Positions 1 to 9,142 are shown, numbered from the stretch's first letter. The stretch is 64,000 nucleotides of DNA from an uncultured Flavobacteriales bacterium (GCA_943788145.1 CALSPD010000007.1:94587-158586); one strand, 5' to 3'. Translations and numbers: made by a program. The notes: generated by a model not told the origin, from the sequence alone.

Positions 1-42
1 CAAAAACTTCAGCCTCTCTCTTTTTTATTTAGGACGCTATTG
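1..42 (-). mobile_element. End of an IS4-family insertion sequence cut by the window edge
   Basis: These 42 bases are the exact reverse complement of 52581-52622, the left end of the complete IS4-family element at 52581-53914. A second copy of that IS therefore begins here and runs off the left edge, with its transposase expected on the minus strand. The terminal repeat starts CAATAGCGTCCTAAATAA at position 42 reading leftward. From the other copy's 9-bp duplication, bases 43-51 (TCTCGCTCT) should be this copy's target duplication. Confidence 0.9.
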
Positions 43-480
43 TCTCGCTCTAAATATGTAAACCTTTACCTGGCTTAAATTCAACCCGGTGATATCAGCA
101 ATTTCTTCATAATTATACCCTTCATAATCTCGAAGCAAGACGACTGACTTCTGAATCTCTGGCAGTGTTTTCAGCGCTTCATCTAAAACTTCTTTTAAAT
201 CGTGTGTTTGTTGCGTTGTACTCAAATGAATGGTCGTGTTATCAATATCCTGAAATCGTTTTGCCTTGCGGAACATGTCAATGACTTTGTGGTGTGCTGT
301 AGTGAATAAATAAGACTTCACTTTTTCCACATTCACTCCATCTTTCCGCTCCCAAAGCTTTGTAAACGCATCTTGAACCACATCCTGCGCGTCATCTCTG
401 TCTTTGCACATAGAATAAGCAAAGCGAAACAAGCCATCGGCATGTTGATCAACGATCTTGTTATAGGTTTTTACGTCCAC
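37..480 (-). CDS. ECF RNA polymerase sigma factor, 3' end cut off by an IS
   Basis: Sigma-70 family ECF factor, 147 codons. Region 2 lies around residues 14-50 (with DDAQDVVQDAF) and region 4 around 95-147, including the helix-turn-helix that recognises the -35 region. Family members usually run 165-195 residues. Here the protein stops right after FRAR, because the last codons (CAA TAG) belong to the IS terminal repeat at 1-42. Both DNA-binding regions are essentially complete, so some activity may remain, but the normal tail is lost. In this phylum such genes often precede a FecR-type anti-sigma gene, which here would lie beyond the IS. It is divergent from the trkA-like gene. Confidence 0.88.
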   Translation of the reverse strand: MDVKTYNKIVDQHADGLFRFAYSMCKDRDDAQDVVQDAFTKLWERKDGVNVEKVKSYLFTTAHHKVIDMFRKAKRFQDIDNTTIHLSTTQQTHDLKEVLDEALKTLPEIQKSVVLLRDYEGYNYEEIADITGLNLSQVKVYIFRARQ

Positions 481-627
481 TTTGGGTTAGTTGCAAGCGT
501 TAGACTTGGGGTGGAAGAAAAAGTTACAGCCGGGGAAAAATTAATTTGACTCGCTGGCGAAAACCGCTGTTGCGATGCATACGAATACAAGTCCAAATGA
601 AGTAGGTTTGCGAAAAAATTACGAACC

Positions 628-1320
628 ATGGGTCAAAGATACGCTGTAATCGGTCTGGGTCAATTTGGAAGAGCGATAGCCACAGTGCTCGCCAATAAAG
701 GCGCTGAAGTGATAGCCATTGACAATAGTCCTGCTCACATAGAATCGATAAAGGATGATGTTGCCTTGGCCATTTGCATGGACGCTACGGATCGAAAAGC
801 CTTGATCGCTCATGGCATCAATGAAGTCGATGCCGTGGTTTTGGCGATTGGAAAAGATTTTGAATCGCTGCTGCTTTGTGCAGCTCATTTATTGGAAATG
901 AATACCAAGCGAATCATAGCGCGTTCACATGGAAAACATCAGCGAATGATTTTGGAACGATTGGGCGTAAGTGAAATTCTAACTCCAGAGGATGAAGTTG
1001 GTAAAATCGTGGCAGAGCGCCTCCTTAACCCGTCCATTTTAAGTTTACTCGAACTTCCTGACGGATTCGAAATCGTTGAACTCCTAGCACCAAAGGGAAT
1101 AATTAATAGAAGTTTGGAAGAAGTGGGAATGAGGGACAAATACAAGCTTACCGTGATTACCATTAAACGTGAATTCCACGAAATAAAAAATGGCGAAAAT
1201 GTGGTCGAAGTACACGTATTGGGCGTTCCTAGCTCAAAATCCATGATTACTGAAAATGACACATTGATGATTTTTGGACAGGTGAAGGACATCCAGCGAT
1301 TTACAGATATAAATGAATAA
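628..1320 (+). CDS. TrkA/KtrA-family potassium uptake regulatory subunit
   Basis: Cytoplasmic gating subunit of a Trk/Ktr potassium transporter, 230 residues. The N-terminal RCK_N Rossmann domain shows the nucleotide-binding motif GLGQFG (residues 9-14) and the acidic residue closing the second strand (Asp32). An RCK_C (TrkA_C) domain occupies roughly residues 140-226. The single RCK_N plus RCK_C architecture fits KtrA rather than the doubled E. coli TrkA. No membrane subunit (KtrB/TrkH) is adjacent, so it must be encoded elsewhere. ATG start at 628; downstream genes are unrelated secreted proteases. Confidence 0.9.
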   Translation: MGQRYAVIGLGQFGRAIATVLANKGAEVIAIDNSPAHIESIKDDVALAICMDATDRKALIAHGINEVDAVVLAIGKDFESLLLCAAHLLEMNTKRIIARSHGKHQRMILERLGVSEILTPEDEVGKIVAERLLNPSILSLLELPDGFEIVELLAPKGIINRSLEEVGMRDKYKLTVITIKREFHEIKNGENVVEVHVLGVPSSKSMITENDTLMIFGQVKDIQRFTDINE

Positions 1321-1413
1321 ACGAGCTAGAACTCATAGACTCGGTGCCTTTTAGCACAAGAAAGACAAGCGCAATTCCATACTTTCGTCAGACCTAATTT
1401 AGACAGCGCGCTT

Positions 1414-3783
1414 ATGAAGCATTTCCAAATAGCGGTGATTGCATCGCTTTTAAGCCTCACATCTTTCGGCCAAACCAATTGCGGCCAACACATTATTGAA
1501 AAGCAACTGAGGGAAGCGGACCCAGCGCTAGAATTGAAATTTCAAGCGTTTCAGGAGGAAGTTTTTAGCAACCAAATTCCTTCCGGATCACGAGCTGAAC
1601 TTCGCATCATTCCAGTGGTGTTTCACATAATTCACAACAACGGTCCAGAGAATATTTCAGATGCACAAGTCTATGACGCCATGCGCATTTTAAATGAAGA
1701 TTATTCTGCCTCTAACTCGGGATTATCCGAAGTTGTAAACGGCTTCCTAGACGACATTGGAACGGGCGACATCGAGTTTCGATTAGCGCAAAAGAAGCCA
1801 AATGGTCAAGCAACTACGGGTATAGAGCGCATTCAATCCAATGAAACATATGTGGGTGATGATGGATCAAAACTTGACCCGTGGCCAAGAGCTAAATACC
1901 TCAACATTTGGGTCACCGATGTGATTTACATTTCTGGTGCCGCGGCCTACGCCTATCGACCGCCAGCTGCTGATGCTAATCCTAATGCGGATGGAATAAT
2001 TTCTAATCATCGCTATGTGGGAACAATTGGCACGGCTGATGGAAATGCTGGAAAAACGTTGACTCATGAAATTGGTCATTACCTTGGACTTCCACATACT
2101 TGGGGTGAAACAAATGCCCCTGGTTGCGATGGAACCAATGCAAACGAACCGTGCAATGGCGCCAATAACTGCACCCTAGATGATGGCATTTTTGACACGC
2201 CAAATTGCCTAGGAGTCAGTCAAGGCAATTGCGACAAAACACGAACCACGTGCAGCTCATTAGACAACATTCAAAACTTCATGGACTATGCGAGTTGCGA
2301 TGTCATGTTTACCAAAGGTCAAGTAACCGTAATGCGCAATTCACTGAGCAGCTCGGTGGCACAGCGTAACCAGCTTTGGACTTCAAGCACATTAAGTGCA
2401 ACTGGGGTTGATGATTTAACTACGGCAAAGTTTTACGTAAGCCGAAGAGCCGTTTGTAAAGGCGATACCGTCAAGTTTTATGACGAATCGACCTATGGTG
2501 CTGATAGCTGGGAATGGTCATTCACTGGACCCGAAACCTTATCATCAACGGAGCGAAATCCAAAAATGGTGTTTACACGAGGAGGCATTTACGATGTTGA
2601 ATTGAAGGTGAAACAGGGCTCGAATGAAGAAGTGGTAATAGAAGAAAAAGCCATTACCGTAGCGGAAAATATTGGCGTGGGTGTTCCCTTCCAAGATGAT
2701 TTTAGTTCTGACGAGCGCTGGATCATTTATAACAACCAAGAGGAATCGACTTCGAATGTTTGGAAATACAATACTTCCGTAGGATCAGGGGACAACACGA
2801 GCTTTCAAATGCAAAATTTGGGAGCTCAGCCCAATAGAGATGACGACTTGATTTTTGCCAGTGTCGACTTTCGGCCATTAACTAAAATCAATATTTCCTT
2901 TGATGTGGCCTACGCTCAGATTGGCACGGCCAATGACGACAAACTATCGCTTCAAGTGAGCGACAATTGTGGTGTTGATTGGCGAACTGTTTGGAGCAAA
3001 AATGGCTCTAATCTAGCTGGTGCAACACCGCTTTCAACGTCCATTTTTGTTCCGACTGCGAGCGACTGGGAAACATTTGTAGCCAATAACCTGCCCGTAG
3101 TTTGGTTTTCAGAAAACACCATCATTCGCTTTCGATTTACAAGTGGCGGAGGGAACCACCTTTACTTAGACAACATCAACATTTCGGGCGATTACGATCT
3201 CATTCCAAAGCTTGTTTATCCAGACGATAATGCACCGAGCATGAACAGCGATGTGCGCATCGATTGGCAGGCGGTTCCTGGAGCCAGTTCCTACGACTAT
3301 CAATTGGACGAGAGCGAGAGCTTCAATTCGAGCGGCATGCAATCCGGCACACTTAATTACATAAGTGAAGCCTCAGATGGGTCGGATACCGAATACAAGT
3401 CGTCTGGTTTGGAAACTGGAAAAGAATACTTCTGGCGCGTTCGAGGAACTACCAATGGAAGCACTTCTGGCTGGAGTGATGTATGGAGCTTTACCGTTGC
3501 TCAAGATGGAGTTGGTTTTTCTGAAATGAAGCAAAATCAAGAGGTACACATCTATCCAAACCCTGCTCAGAATCGTCTTACGATAGCATTTGATCGAGAT
3601 CAGGCCAACCTTTCCATTAACATTTACACGGTAGATGGGAGATTGGTCAGTGAACATTCTGGCTTCGAATCCGTTGTAAATTCAGCGGATTTGAATGTCG
3701 CTTCGTTATCAAACGGAACGTATTACATACAAATCAACGGCAACGGAGAAACGCGATTTGAACAGTTGATAATTTCAAAATAG
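1414..3783 (+). CDS. Secreted M43 metalloprotease with T9SS type A sorting domain
   Basis: 789-residue secreted zinc protease of the pappalysin family (M43). It has an N-terminal signal peptide ending near TSFGQ and the zinc motif HEIGHYLGLPH starting at His218. A PKD-like domain follows (about 355-415), then a jelly-roll/MAM-like region (about 425-595), a fibronectin-III-like segment (about 600-700) and a C-terminal type A sorting domain beginning at IYPNP. Predicted to be exported by T9SS and released or attached at the cell surface. The next gene, 11 bp downstream, is a full-length paralogue with the same domain order, so the pair looks like a tandem duplication in one operon. Confidence 0.92.
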   Translation: MKHFQIAVIASLLSLTSFGQTNCGQHIIEKQLREADPALELKFQAFQEEVFSNQIPSGSRAELRIIPVVFHIIHNNGPENISDAQVYDAMRILNEDYSASNSGLSEVVNGFLDDIGTGDIEFRLAQKKPNGQATTGIERIQSNETYVGDDGSKLDPWPRAKYLNIWVTDVIYISGAAAYAYRPPAADANPNADGIISNHRYVGTIGTADGNAGKTLTHEIGHYLGLPHTWGETNAPGCDGTNANEPCNGANNCTLDDGIFDTPNCLGVSQGNCDKTRTTCSSLDNIQNFMDYASCDVMFTKGQVTVMRNSLSSSVAQRNQLWTSSTLSATGVDDLTTAKFYVSRRAVCKGDTVKFYDESTYGADSWEWSFTGPETLSSTERNPKMVFTRGGIYDVELKVKQGSNEEVVIEEKAITVAENIGVGVPFQDDFSSDERWIIYNNQEESTSNVWKYNTSVGSGDNTSFQMQNLGAQPNRDDDLIFASVDFRPLTKINISFDVAYAQIGTANDDKLSLQVSDNCGVDWRTVWSKNGSNLAGATPLSTSIFVPTASDWETFVANNLPVVWFSENTIIRFRFTSGGGNHLYLDNINISGDYDLIPKLVYPDDNAPSMNSDVRIDWQAVPGASSYDYQLDESESFNSSGMQSGTLNYISEASDGSDTEYKSSGLETGKEYFWRVRGTTNGSTSGWSDVWSFTVAQDGVGFSEMKQNQEVHIYPNPAQNRLTIAFDRDQANLSINIYTVDGRLVSEHSGFESVVNSADLNVASLSNGTYYIQINGNGETRFEQLIISK

Positions 3784-3794
3784 AAAAACATTTT

Positions 3795-6158
3795 ATGAAG
3801 AAAATGATGATGGCAGCCCTGATGGGGCTAGCATGTGTGGTGGCAAATGGGCAAGAATATGGCTGCGCAACAGATGAGCAAACAGCGATTTTGTTCAATG
3901 CGCACCCAGCGTACCAAGCTTCTTTCGAAGCGCAACAAGATCGATTAGCCGAATTGGAGGCGAACGCTTCGAATAGAGCTGAAAATAAGCACATCATTCC
4001 AGTTGTCGTACATGTGCTTTACAACACTTGCTCGGGCAACATTTCGATGGCTCAGATTCAAGACGGGCTGCGCATTGTGAATGAAGATTTCAATCGTAAA
4101 AATGCCGATAGTGTCGATACCCGATCCTATTATCTTGATGTGGCCGCGAATTCAGAAATTGAATTTCGACTAGCACGCATCGATCCTGATGGCGACCCAA
4201 CAACAGGTGTTGTTCGTATGGAAACTTCAGCGGCTGTAGATGCTCAAAACAACGTGAAGCCGCTCTCTTATTGGCCGAGTGACGAATACTTAAACATCTG
4301 GATTGTTGAATCCATTTACAATTTTACCAGCGGAGGCGGAACCATTCTAGGTTACGCTCAGTTTCCTGGATCTGGACCATGGAACACCTATGGTTTGGTT
4401 GTCCGTAACGATGCCTTTGGAACAATCGGCACGTCAAACTCCGATGGACGAACGGTCACGCATGAATTGGGTCATTGCCTAAATCTTTACCACACCTTTC
4501 AAGATGGTTGCGGAAATTACTGCACCAACAGCGGAGATTACGTTTGCGATACGCCTCCTGTTTCTGTTGTTACTTACGACTGTGGCACCGCGCACAACAC
4601 CTGCGGAAACGATGCCAATGGCAGCAACGCATACTCATCCAATGTTCCTGACATGATCGAGAACTACATGAGCTATAACAGTTGTCAAAATCTCTTTACC
4701 GAAGGACAAAAATCTAGAATGACATCTGCCTTAAATGGCATCAACACGTTGGAAGACTTAACAAGTGAATCGAACTTAATCGCAACAGGTGTAATCGGTT
4801 TAGTTTATGCCGATTTCACGACTACCAATCCGATTATTTGTCAGGGCGAAGCGACTTCTTTTGCTGATGCTTCCTTATACACAGGTGAGCCTCAGGCTTG
4901 GACCTTCAGCGGAGAGGCTATTCCTTCTTCGTCCACAGACGTCAACCCAAGTGTTGTTTTCCCTTATTCTGGCCTACAAGAAGTCAGCTATACTATTGCC
5001 GATGGATCGGATACAATGATTGTCACCAAAGATGTTTTTGTATTGGACCAAGAAGGTCAATATGCTCCTTTTACCGATGATATGGAATCGTTCAACAGCC
5101 TTCCTTCCAACCAATGGTTTCCCGTGAATGTGGATGGCGATGAATACAAATGGAAAGTTTCCAATGAAGCCGCTTATTCGGGTAGCCAATCCTTAAAAAT
5201 GGACAACTACGGAAGTTGTGGCGAGCGCATCGATGAACTCTATCTCCAGAGCTTCGATTTCTCGCCATATTCGTCTGTGAATATCTCCTTCAAACAAGCT
5301 TTCGCCACCACACCAGGCGGCAATAACGTCTATCTCCGGATGTATGTAAGCAATGATTGCGGGGAAAGTTGGGTGCTGAATTGGGCTAAATCAACTTCTG
5401 CCTTGACGTCTGTTAATGGTTCCGTGAGCGACCCCTTTGTTCCAGCCGTTCAATCGGAATGGAAAAATCAAAACATTACGTTAGGTAATTCGGCCCACAT
5501 GCGCGAAGGCCTTCTACTCAAATTCGAATTTGGAGGAACAGGCGGCAACAATTTCTACCTCGATGATTTCGAAATCAACGGCACCTTCAATGGCGACCTT
5601 TTGCTTCGATTGCCTGAAGATGGCAAGCAAGGTCTTGCTACAGACGTACTCCTCGATTGGAAGTCGGCTGGCTTTGTTGACTCCTATGAATATCAATTGG
5701 ATAAGGTATCCGATTTCACTTCAAGTAGTTTGGTGACGGGAACAAAGGCATTTGTGAGCGCAGCTCCAGATCAAAGCGACACCGAGTTTTTAGCCGAAGG
5801 ACTAGACGTTGGAACAACATACTACTGGCGCGTTCGCTACACGCAAAGCGGCAGCACTTCTGATTGGAGTGACACTTGGAGTTTTACGGTTAGCGAATCA
5901 GGGGTTGGCATTATTCCTATTGCATCAGCCGATGTGAAGGTGTTCCCAAATCCGAGTGATGGCTTGATCAACATCAACGCTCAGATTGGCATTCAATCCC
6001 TTCGAATGATGGATTTCACCGGACGTGTATTGTTGTCTGAGCCTATCATGAATCAAAAAAATACTTCAATCAACGCTGCACATTTGCCTGCAGGTGTATA
6101 TCTCATTCAAATTGAGACAGCGCTGGGTATCGAATCGAAAACGATTGTCTTGCGCTAG
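3795..6158 (+). CDS. Secreted M43 metalloprotease with T9SS type A sorting domain (paralogue)
   Basis: 787 residues, same architecture as the gene 11 bp upstream: signal peptide (cleavage near VANGQ), M43 zinc motif HELGHCLNLYH starting at His223, PKD-like domain, jelly-roll segment, FN3-like segment, and a T9SS tail starting VFPNPSDG. The zinc ligands are conserved. The fifth motif position is Asn instead of the usual Gly (LNLYH versus LGLPH), which may alter the active-site turn. Its stop codon directly abuts the stop of the convergent EamA gene (6156-6158 against 6159-6161), with no space for a separate terminator. Confidence 0.92.
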   Translation: MKKMMMAALMGLACVVANGQEYGCATDEQTAILFNAHPAYQASFEAQQDRLAELEANASNRAENKHIIPVVVHVLYNTCSGNISMAQIQDGLRIVNEDFNRKNADSVDTRSYYLDVAANSEIEFRLARIDPDGDPTTGVVRMETSAAVDAQNNVKPLSYWPSDEYLNIWIVESIYNFTSGGGTILGYAQFPGSGPWNTYGLVVRNDAFGTIGTSNSDGRTVTHELGHCLNLYHTFQDGCGNYCTNSGDYVCDTPPVSVVTYDCGTAHNTCGNDANGSNAYSSNVPDMIENYMSYNSCQNLFTEGQKSRMTSALNGINTLEDLTSESNLIATGVIGLVYADFTTTNPIICQGEATSFADASLYTGEPQAWTFSGEAIPSSSTDVNPSVVFPYSGLQEVSYTIADGSDTMIVTKDVFVLDQEGQYAPFTDDMESFNSLPSNQWFPVNVDGDEYKWKVSNEAAYSGSQSLKMDNYGSCGERIDELYLQSFDFSPYSSVNISFKQAFATTPGGNNVYLRMYVSNDCGESWVLNWAKSTSALTSVNGSVSDPFVPAVQSEWKNQNITLGNSAHMREGLLLKFEFGGTGGNNFYLDDFEINGTFNGDLLLRLPEDGKQGLATDVLLDWKSAGFVDSYEYQLDKVSDFTSSSLVTGTKAFVSAAPDQSDTEFLAEGLDVGTTYYWRVRYTQSGSTSDWSDTWSFTVSESGVGIIPIASADVKVFPNPSDGLININAQIGIQSLRMMDFTGRVLLSEPIMNQKNTSINAAHLPAGVYLIQIETALGIESKTIVLR

Positions 6159-7055
6159 TTAAGACCTTCGAATACTCACTAAATAAACTCCACTGAAGAT
6201 TAATAGGGCGGCAACAACCTGAATCCAGTGGAGTTTTTCCATTCCGAGCGCTATGCTCAATATTCCAGCCAACACAGGTTGTAAATAAATGTAGGCACTG
6301 ACCACGGAAGGACTGACCGTTTTCATGGCAAAAACATTGAGGAAATAAACCAAAAAGGTGACGCCCACAATGACGTAAGCCACACCCCACAAAATGCGAG
6401 GTGGCATGCCTGCCCAATCCACTTCTAAAGCTTGATCGTAGCCAAAAGGAAATACCATGACGCACCCGAAGGTGAACACCCATTTAATGACCGTCATGGC
6501 TTCATACTTTTTCATCAACGGTTTCACACTGATCAGGTAAAGCCCATAACTCAGTGCGTTGATTAATATCATTAAATCGCCAAGCGAGTTGCCCGCACTC
6601 CAGCCAAAAGAACTTCGACCAATAAAAAATGGCAGTGCAATCAAGGCTACTGCCCCAAACAGCCCGAGCCCAACGCCAACGGCCTTCGTAAGCGTAATGC
6701 GTTCTTTTAGAATGATGGCCGAAGCAACTAAAACCAAAATCGGATTGCTGGTCATGATAACGGATGAATTGATGGGAGTCGTTAAATTGAGTCCGTTAAA
6801 AAAGAACAGCTGATTCATGGCCACACCCAGCAAAGCACATTGGATGAATAAAGGATAATCTTCTCGTTTGATTTTTTCCTTAGAAATGAATCGGTGCACG
6901 ATCCAAAAAAGAATGGTCGCGCCAAAAACACGGTAAAAGATGAAACCAGACGGACCGATGTAAGTCGGCATGATGCCCTTCGCCACGATATAGTTGATGG
7001 CGTAGAAAACAGCCACTACAAACAATACAATGTGGGCCTGGAGCACCTTACTCAC
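6159..7055 (-). CDS. EamA/DMT-family transporter
   Basis: 298-residue inner-membrane protein with about ten hydrophobic helices arranged as two EamA repeats, typical of the drug/metabolite transporter superfamily. The substrate cannot be read from the sequence. It begins with GTG at 7055 and overlaps the 3' end of the upstream ArsC/Spx-like gene by 8 bases (GTGAGTAA), indicating translational coupling. Confidence 0.88.
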   Translation of the reverse strand: MSKVLQAHIVLFVVAVFYAINYIVAKGIMPTYIGPSGFIFYRVFGATILFWIVHRFISKEKIKREDYPLFIQCALLGVAMNQLFFFNGLNLTTPINSSVIMTSNPILVLVASAIILKERITLTKAVGVGLGLFGAVALIALPFFIGRSSFGWSAGNSLGDLMILINALSYGLYLISVKPLMKKYEAMTVIKWVFTFGCVMVFPFGYDQALEVDWAGMPPRILWGVAYVIVGVTFLVYFLNVFAMKTVSPSVVSAYIYLQPVLAGILSIALGMEKLHWIQVVAALLIFSGVYLVSIRRS

Positions 7056-7398
7056 CTAAGCGAGCTTTAATGGCTTCCACCGTTTTTTTCAAATTGCCGG
7101 CAAACACATCTTCACCAATAAAATAAACCGGCCGTTTTAAGAAGGTATATTCCTGCAAAATCAATTTGCGATAGTCTTTTTCCGTCAAGGTTTTTTCGTT
7201 CCATCCTTGTTGCCGAAACTTCACCGCTCGTCTGCTGAACAAGCCTTCGTAGCTGCCAATGACGGCTTGGGCGCTATCCAAATCTTCCGGACCAATGTTG
7301 GTTTGCTTGATGTCAATCAACTCAAATCCCTCGGTGCCGGTTTCCTTCATGATACGCTGACAGGTGTCGCACGAACTCAAATAATAAATCTTTTTCAC
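7048..7398 (-). CDS. ArsC/Spx-family glutaredoxin-like protein
   Basis: Thioredoxin-fold protein of the ArsC/Spx/YffB family, 116 residues from the preferred GTG start at 7398. That start is preceded by AGGAAAGAT, whereas the longer reading from 7476 would overlap the divergent gene at 7447. Residues 10-13 are Cys-Asp-Thr-Cys, a CxxC at the position of the ArsC catalytic cysteine. It could be an arsenate reductase or a Spx-like regulator. No arsR or arsenite pump is nearby, so arsenic resistance is not supported by context. Overlaps the transporter gene by 8 bases. Confidence 0.82.
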   Translation of the reverse strand: MKKIYYLSSCDTCQRIMKETGTEGFELIDIKQTNIGPEDLDSAQAVIGSYEGLFSRRAVKFRQQGWNEKTLTEKDYRKLILQEYTFLKRPVYFIGEDVFAGNLKKTVEAIKARLGE

Positions 7399-7446
7399 GG
7401 TAATCTTTCCTATTGTAAGCGGCAAAAGTAGATTTTCACAGTTCCA

Positions 7447-8544
7447 ATGGCGAAACGTTCCAATCCCATCCGACAACTTTTAAGTCCCAGTAAGGTTTTC
7501 ATACCCATAGGCATCGGCTTGGCCATTGTGATTTGGTTTTTATATCGCGATTTCAAGGCGCAAAAGGAGGCGTTTGAACTTTTTTCTTGGGGCTGGCACA
7601 CCACGGGATGGTTGGGTGTAGCGCTTGTCATGGTGGCGCTGCGCGACATCGGTTACATGATTCGCATTCGCATTTTGACAGATAAACACCTGAGTTGGCG
7701 TCAAGCCTTTGACGTCATCATGCTTTGGGAATTTGCTTCGAGTGTGACACCGTCCGTTGTTGGCGGTTCTAGCGTAGCCATTTTCATTGTGAATCGCGAA
7801 AAAATACCCTTGGGCAGAAGCACGGCCGTTGTTATGATCACCGCTTTTCTCGATGAACTCTTTTATGTGCTCATGGTTCCGACATTGTTGCTCATCGTGG
7901 GATGGAATGAGCTTTTTCCGGTTTCTATGGAAAAAGAAATCTTTGGGTTTACGCTTGGTGCTAAGGAAATTTTCATTGTAGGTTATGTGTTTATTGTCAT
8001 CCTCATTTCCGTTATCTATCTGGCCATATTCCGCTATCCCGAAGGCGCGCGTGCCTTTTTGATTCGCCTGTTTACCATCAAATTTTTGCAGCGCTGGAAG
8101 GAAGGCGCAGCAACTACGGGCGATGAACTGGTGGTGACTAGCAAGGAATTGAAAACCAAACCAACATCCTTTTGGGCTAAGGCTTTTATTGCTACGTTCT
8201 TGAGTTGGACAGCTCGATTTTGGGTAGTGAATTTTTTGATTCTCGCCTTCACCACCATCGACTTAAGCATCATCGATCACTTTATGATTTATGCACGCCA
8301 GTTGGCCATGTGGGTCATCTTATTGATATCGCCAACACCTGGTGGCAGTGGCGTGGCTGAAGTGGCTTTTAGTGGTTTTTTGCAGTCCTATATTGCGCCA
8401 GCAGGACTGGCCATAACGATAGGTGTTATATGGCGCATCATCAGTTATTATCCTTATTTGGTTATGGGCGCCATCATTCTTCCACGTTGGATTCAGCGCG
8501 TTTATTTGGGTAGAAAACTGATCCGATTTCGAAAGCCGGATTAA
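7447..8544 (+). CDS. Flippase-like membrane protein (LPG synthase TM region / YbhN family)
   Basis: 365-residue polytopic membrane protein of the lysylphosphatidylglycerol synthase transmembrane family (UPF0104, YbhN/AglD2-like), with about eight hydrophobic segments and the conserved PTPGGSGVAE motif late in the protein. It lacks the soluble aminoacyl-transferase domain of MprF, so it is not a complete LPG synthase. In related systems such proteins move or help move lipids across the membrane, which is inference here. Clear ATG start at 7447, divergent from the ArsC/Spx gene. Confidence 0.85.
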   Translation: MAKRSNPIRQLLSPSKVFIPIGIGLAIVIWFLYRDFKAQKEAFELFSWGWHTTGWLGVALVMVALRDIGYMIRIRILTDKHLSWRQAFDVIMLWEFASSVTPSVVGGSSVAIFIVNREKIPLGRSTAVVMITAFLDELFYVLMVPTLLLIVGWNELFPVSMEKEIFGFTLGAKEIFIVGYVFIVILISVIYLAIFRYPEGARAFLIRLFTIKFLQRWKEGAATTGDELVVTSKELKTKPTSFWAKAFIATFLSWTARFWVVNFLILAFTTIDLSIIDHFMIYARQLAMWVILLISPTPGGSGVAEVAFSGFLQSYIAPAGLAITIGVIWRIISYYPYLVMGAIILPRWIQRVYLGRKLIRFRKPD

Positions 8545-8657
8545 AAACGGAAGGTCATGCATAATATTAAAGATCAACGGATTAAAGTTCAATTAAATAG
8601 TGTTCATCTTTGCAATCTTGTTATCTTGCTTGAAACTTTAAATAATTTGTCATGAAA

Positions 8658-8707
8658 CCTTCAACGCCCTTCAACGCCCTTCAACGCCCTTCAACGCCCT
8701 TCAACGC
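8658..8707 (+). repeat. Five perfect tandem copies of a 10-bp unit (CCTTCAACGC)
   Basis: Five uninterrupted copies lie 6 bp after an ATG at 8652. Ten is not a multiple of three, so gain or loss of a unit changes the reading frame between that ATG and the signal-peptide-encoding frame downstream. With the present five copies the ATG frame ends at TAA (8712-8714). With six copies, or three, it enters the frame of the gene at 8765-9124. Confidence 0.93.
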
Positions 8708-8764
8708 GCGTTAATTCTCTTAATTCTATTTCTCTCGTTTAACTCGCTTCAGTCTCAAACTATT

Positions 8765-9124
8765 ATGGTTGACAACTACCTTGGCTGCGATATTGAGATT
8801 CGGGTTTATAATACTGGGATAGATCCATCCTGCTTAAGTTTTGCATGTGGGCAATGTTGCAACAATAGTATATGTGCAGTGGCAAACACTTTAAGTCAGA
8901 CATTTAGTTTGTGCGGAAGTCCATCCGCTGTAGAAGTCAGGCCATTCGATCCCTGCAGCTCAGGTTCAAATTGCAGTGGCGGAGCCTACAACGGCATCAG
9001 TTATTCGGGCGGCTGTGGTTTCACTACAACCCCATATTCAATTAGTATTACTTGCGGACCATGTGGCTGGCCAACCTTAACCGTTACCTGGTTATCTCCG
9101 ACACATTTGCAAGTGACGCCTTAA
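8765..9124 (+). CDS. Cys-rich secreted protein, start and signal peptide out of frame (phase OFF)
   Basis: The visible frame from ATG 8765 codes 119 residues with 12 cysteines and no recognised domain. The same frame stays open upstream through a typical signal peptide (8708-8764: ALILLILFLSF then SLQSQ) but contains no start codon there, only the 10-bp repeats. The only good ATG (8652) is in another frame. Adding one or removing two repeat units would give a protein starting MKPSTPFNALQR followed by that signal peptide. I infer a phase-variable exported protein currently switched off; the short cytoplasmic form from 8765 is the alternative. No homologue recognised. Confidence 0.7.
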   Translation: MVDNYLGCDIEIRVYNTGIDPSCLSFACGQCCNNSICAVANTLSQTFSLCGSPSAVEVRPFDPCSSGSNCSGGAYNGISYSGGCGFTTTPYSISITCGPCGWPTLTVTWLSPTHLQVTP

Positions 9125-9142
9125 CATAGTGCTACGGGAAAA

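Noticed and set aside
619-888. Antisense gene opposite the TrkA-like gene
   Set aside because: An 89-codon minus-strand frame lies wholly inside a well-supported gene and has no family features; it is a shadow reading. Many similar shadows elsewhere were left out for the same reason.
7048-7476. Arsenate-resistance operon
   Set aside because: The ArsC/Spx-like protein has no arsR, arsenite pump or phosphatase partner nearby; the neighbour is a general EamA transporter.
8658-8707. CRISPR array
   Set aside because: The 10-bp units are contiguous with no spacers and no cas genes lie nearby; this is a simple tandem repeat.
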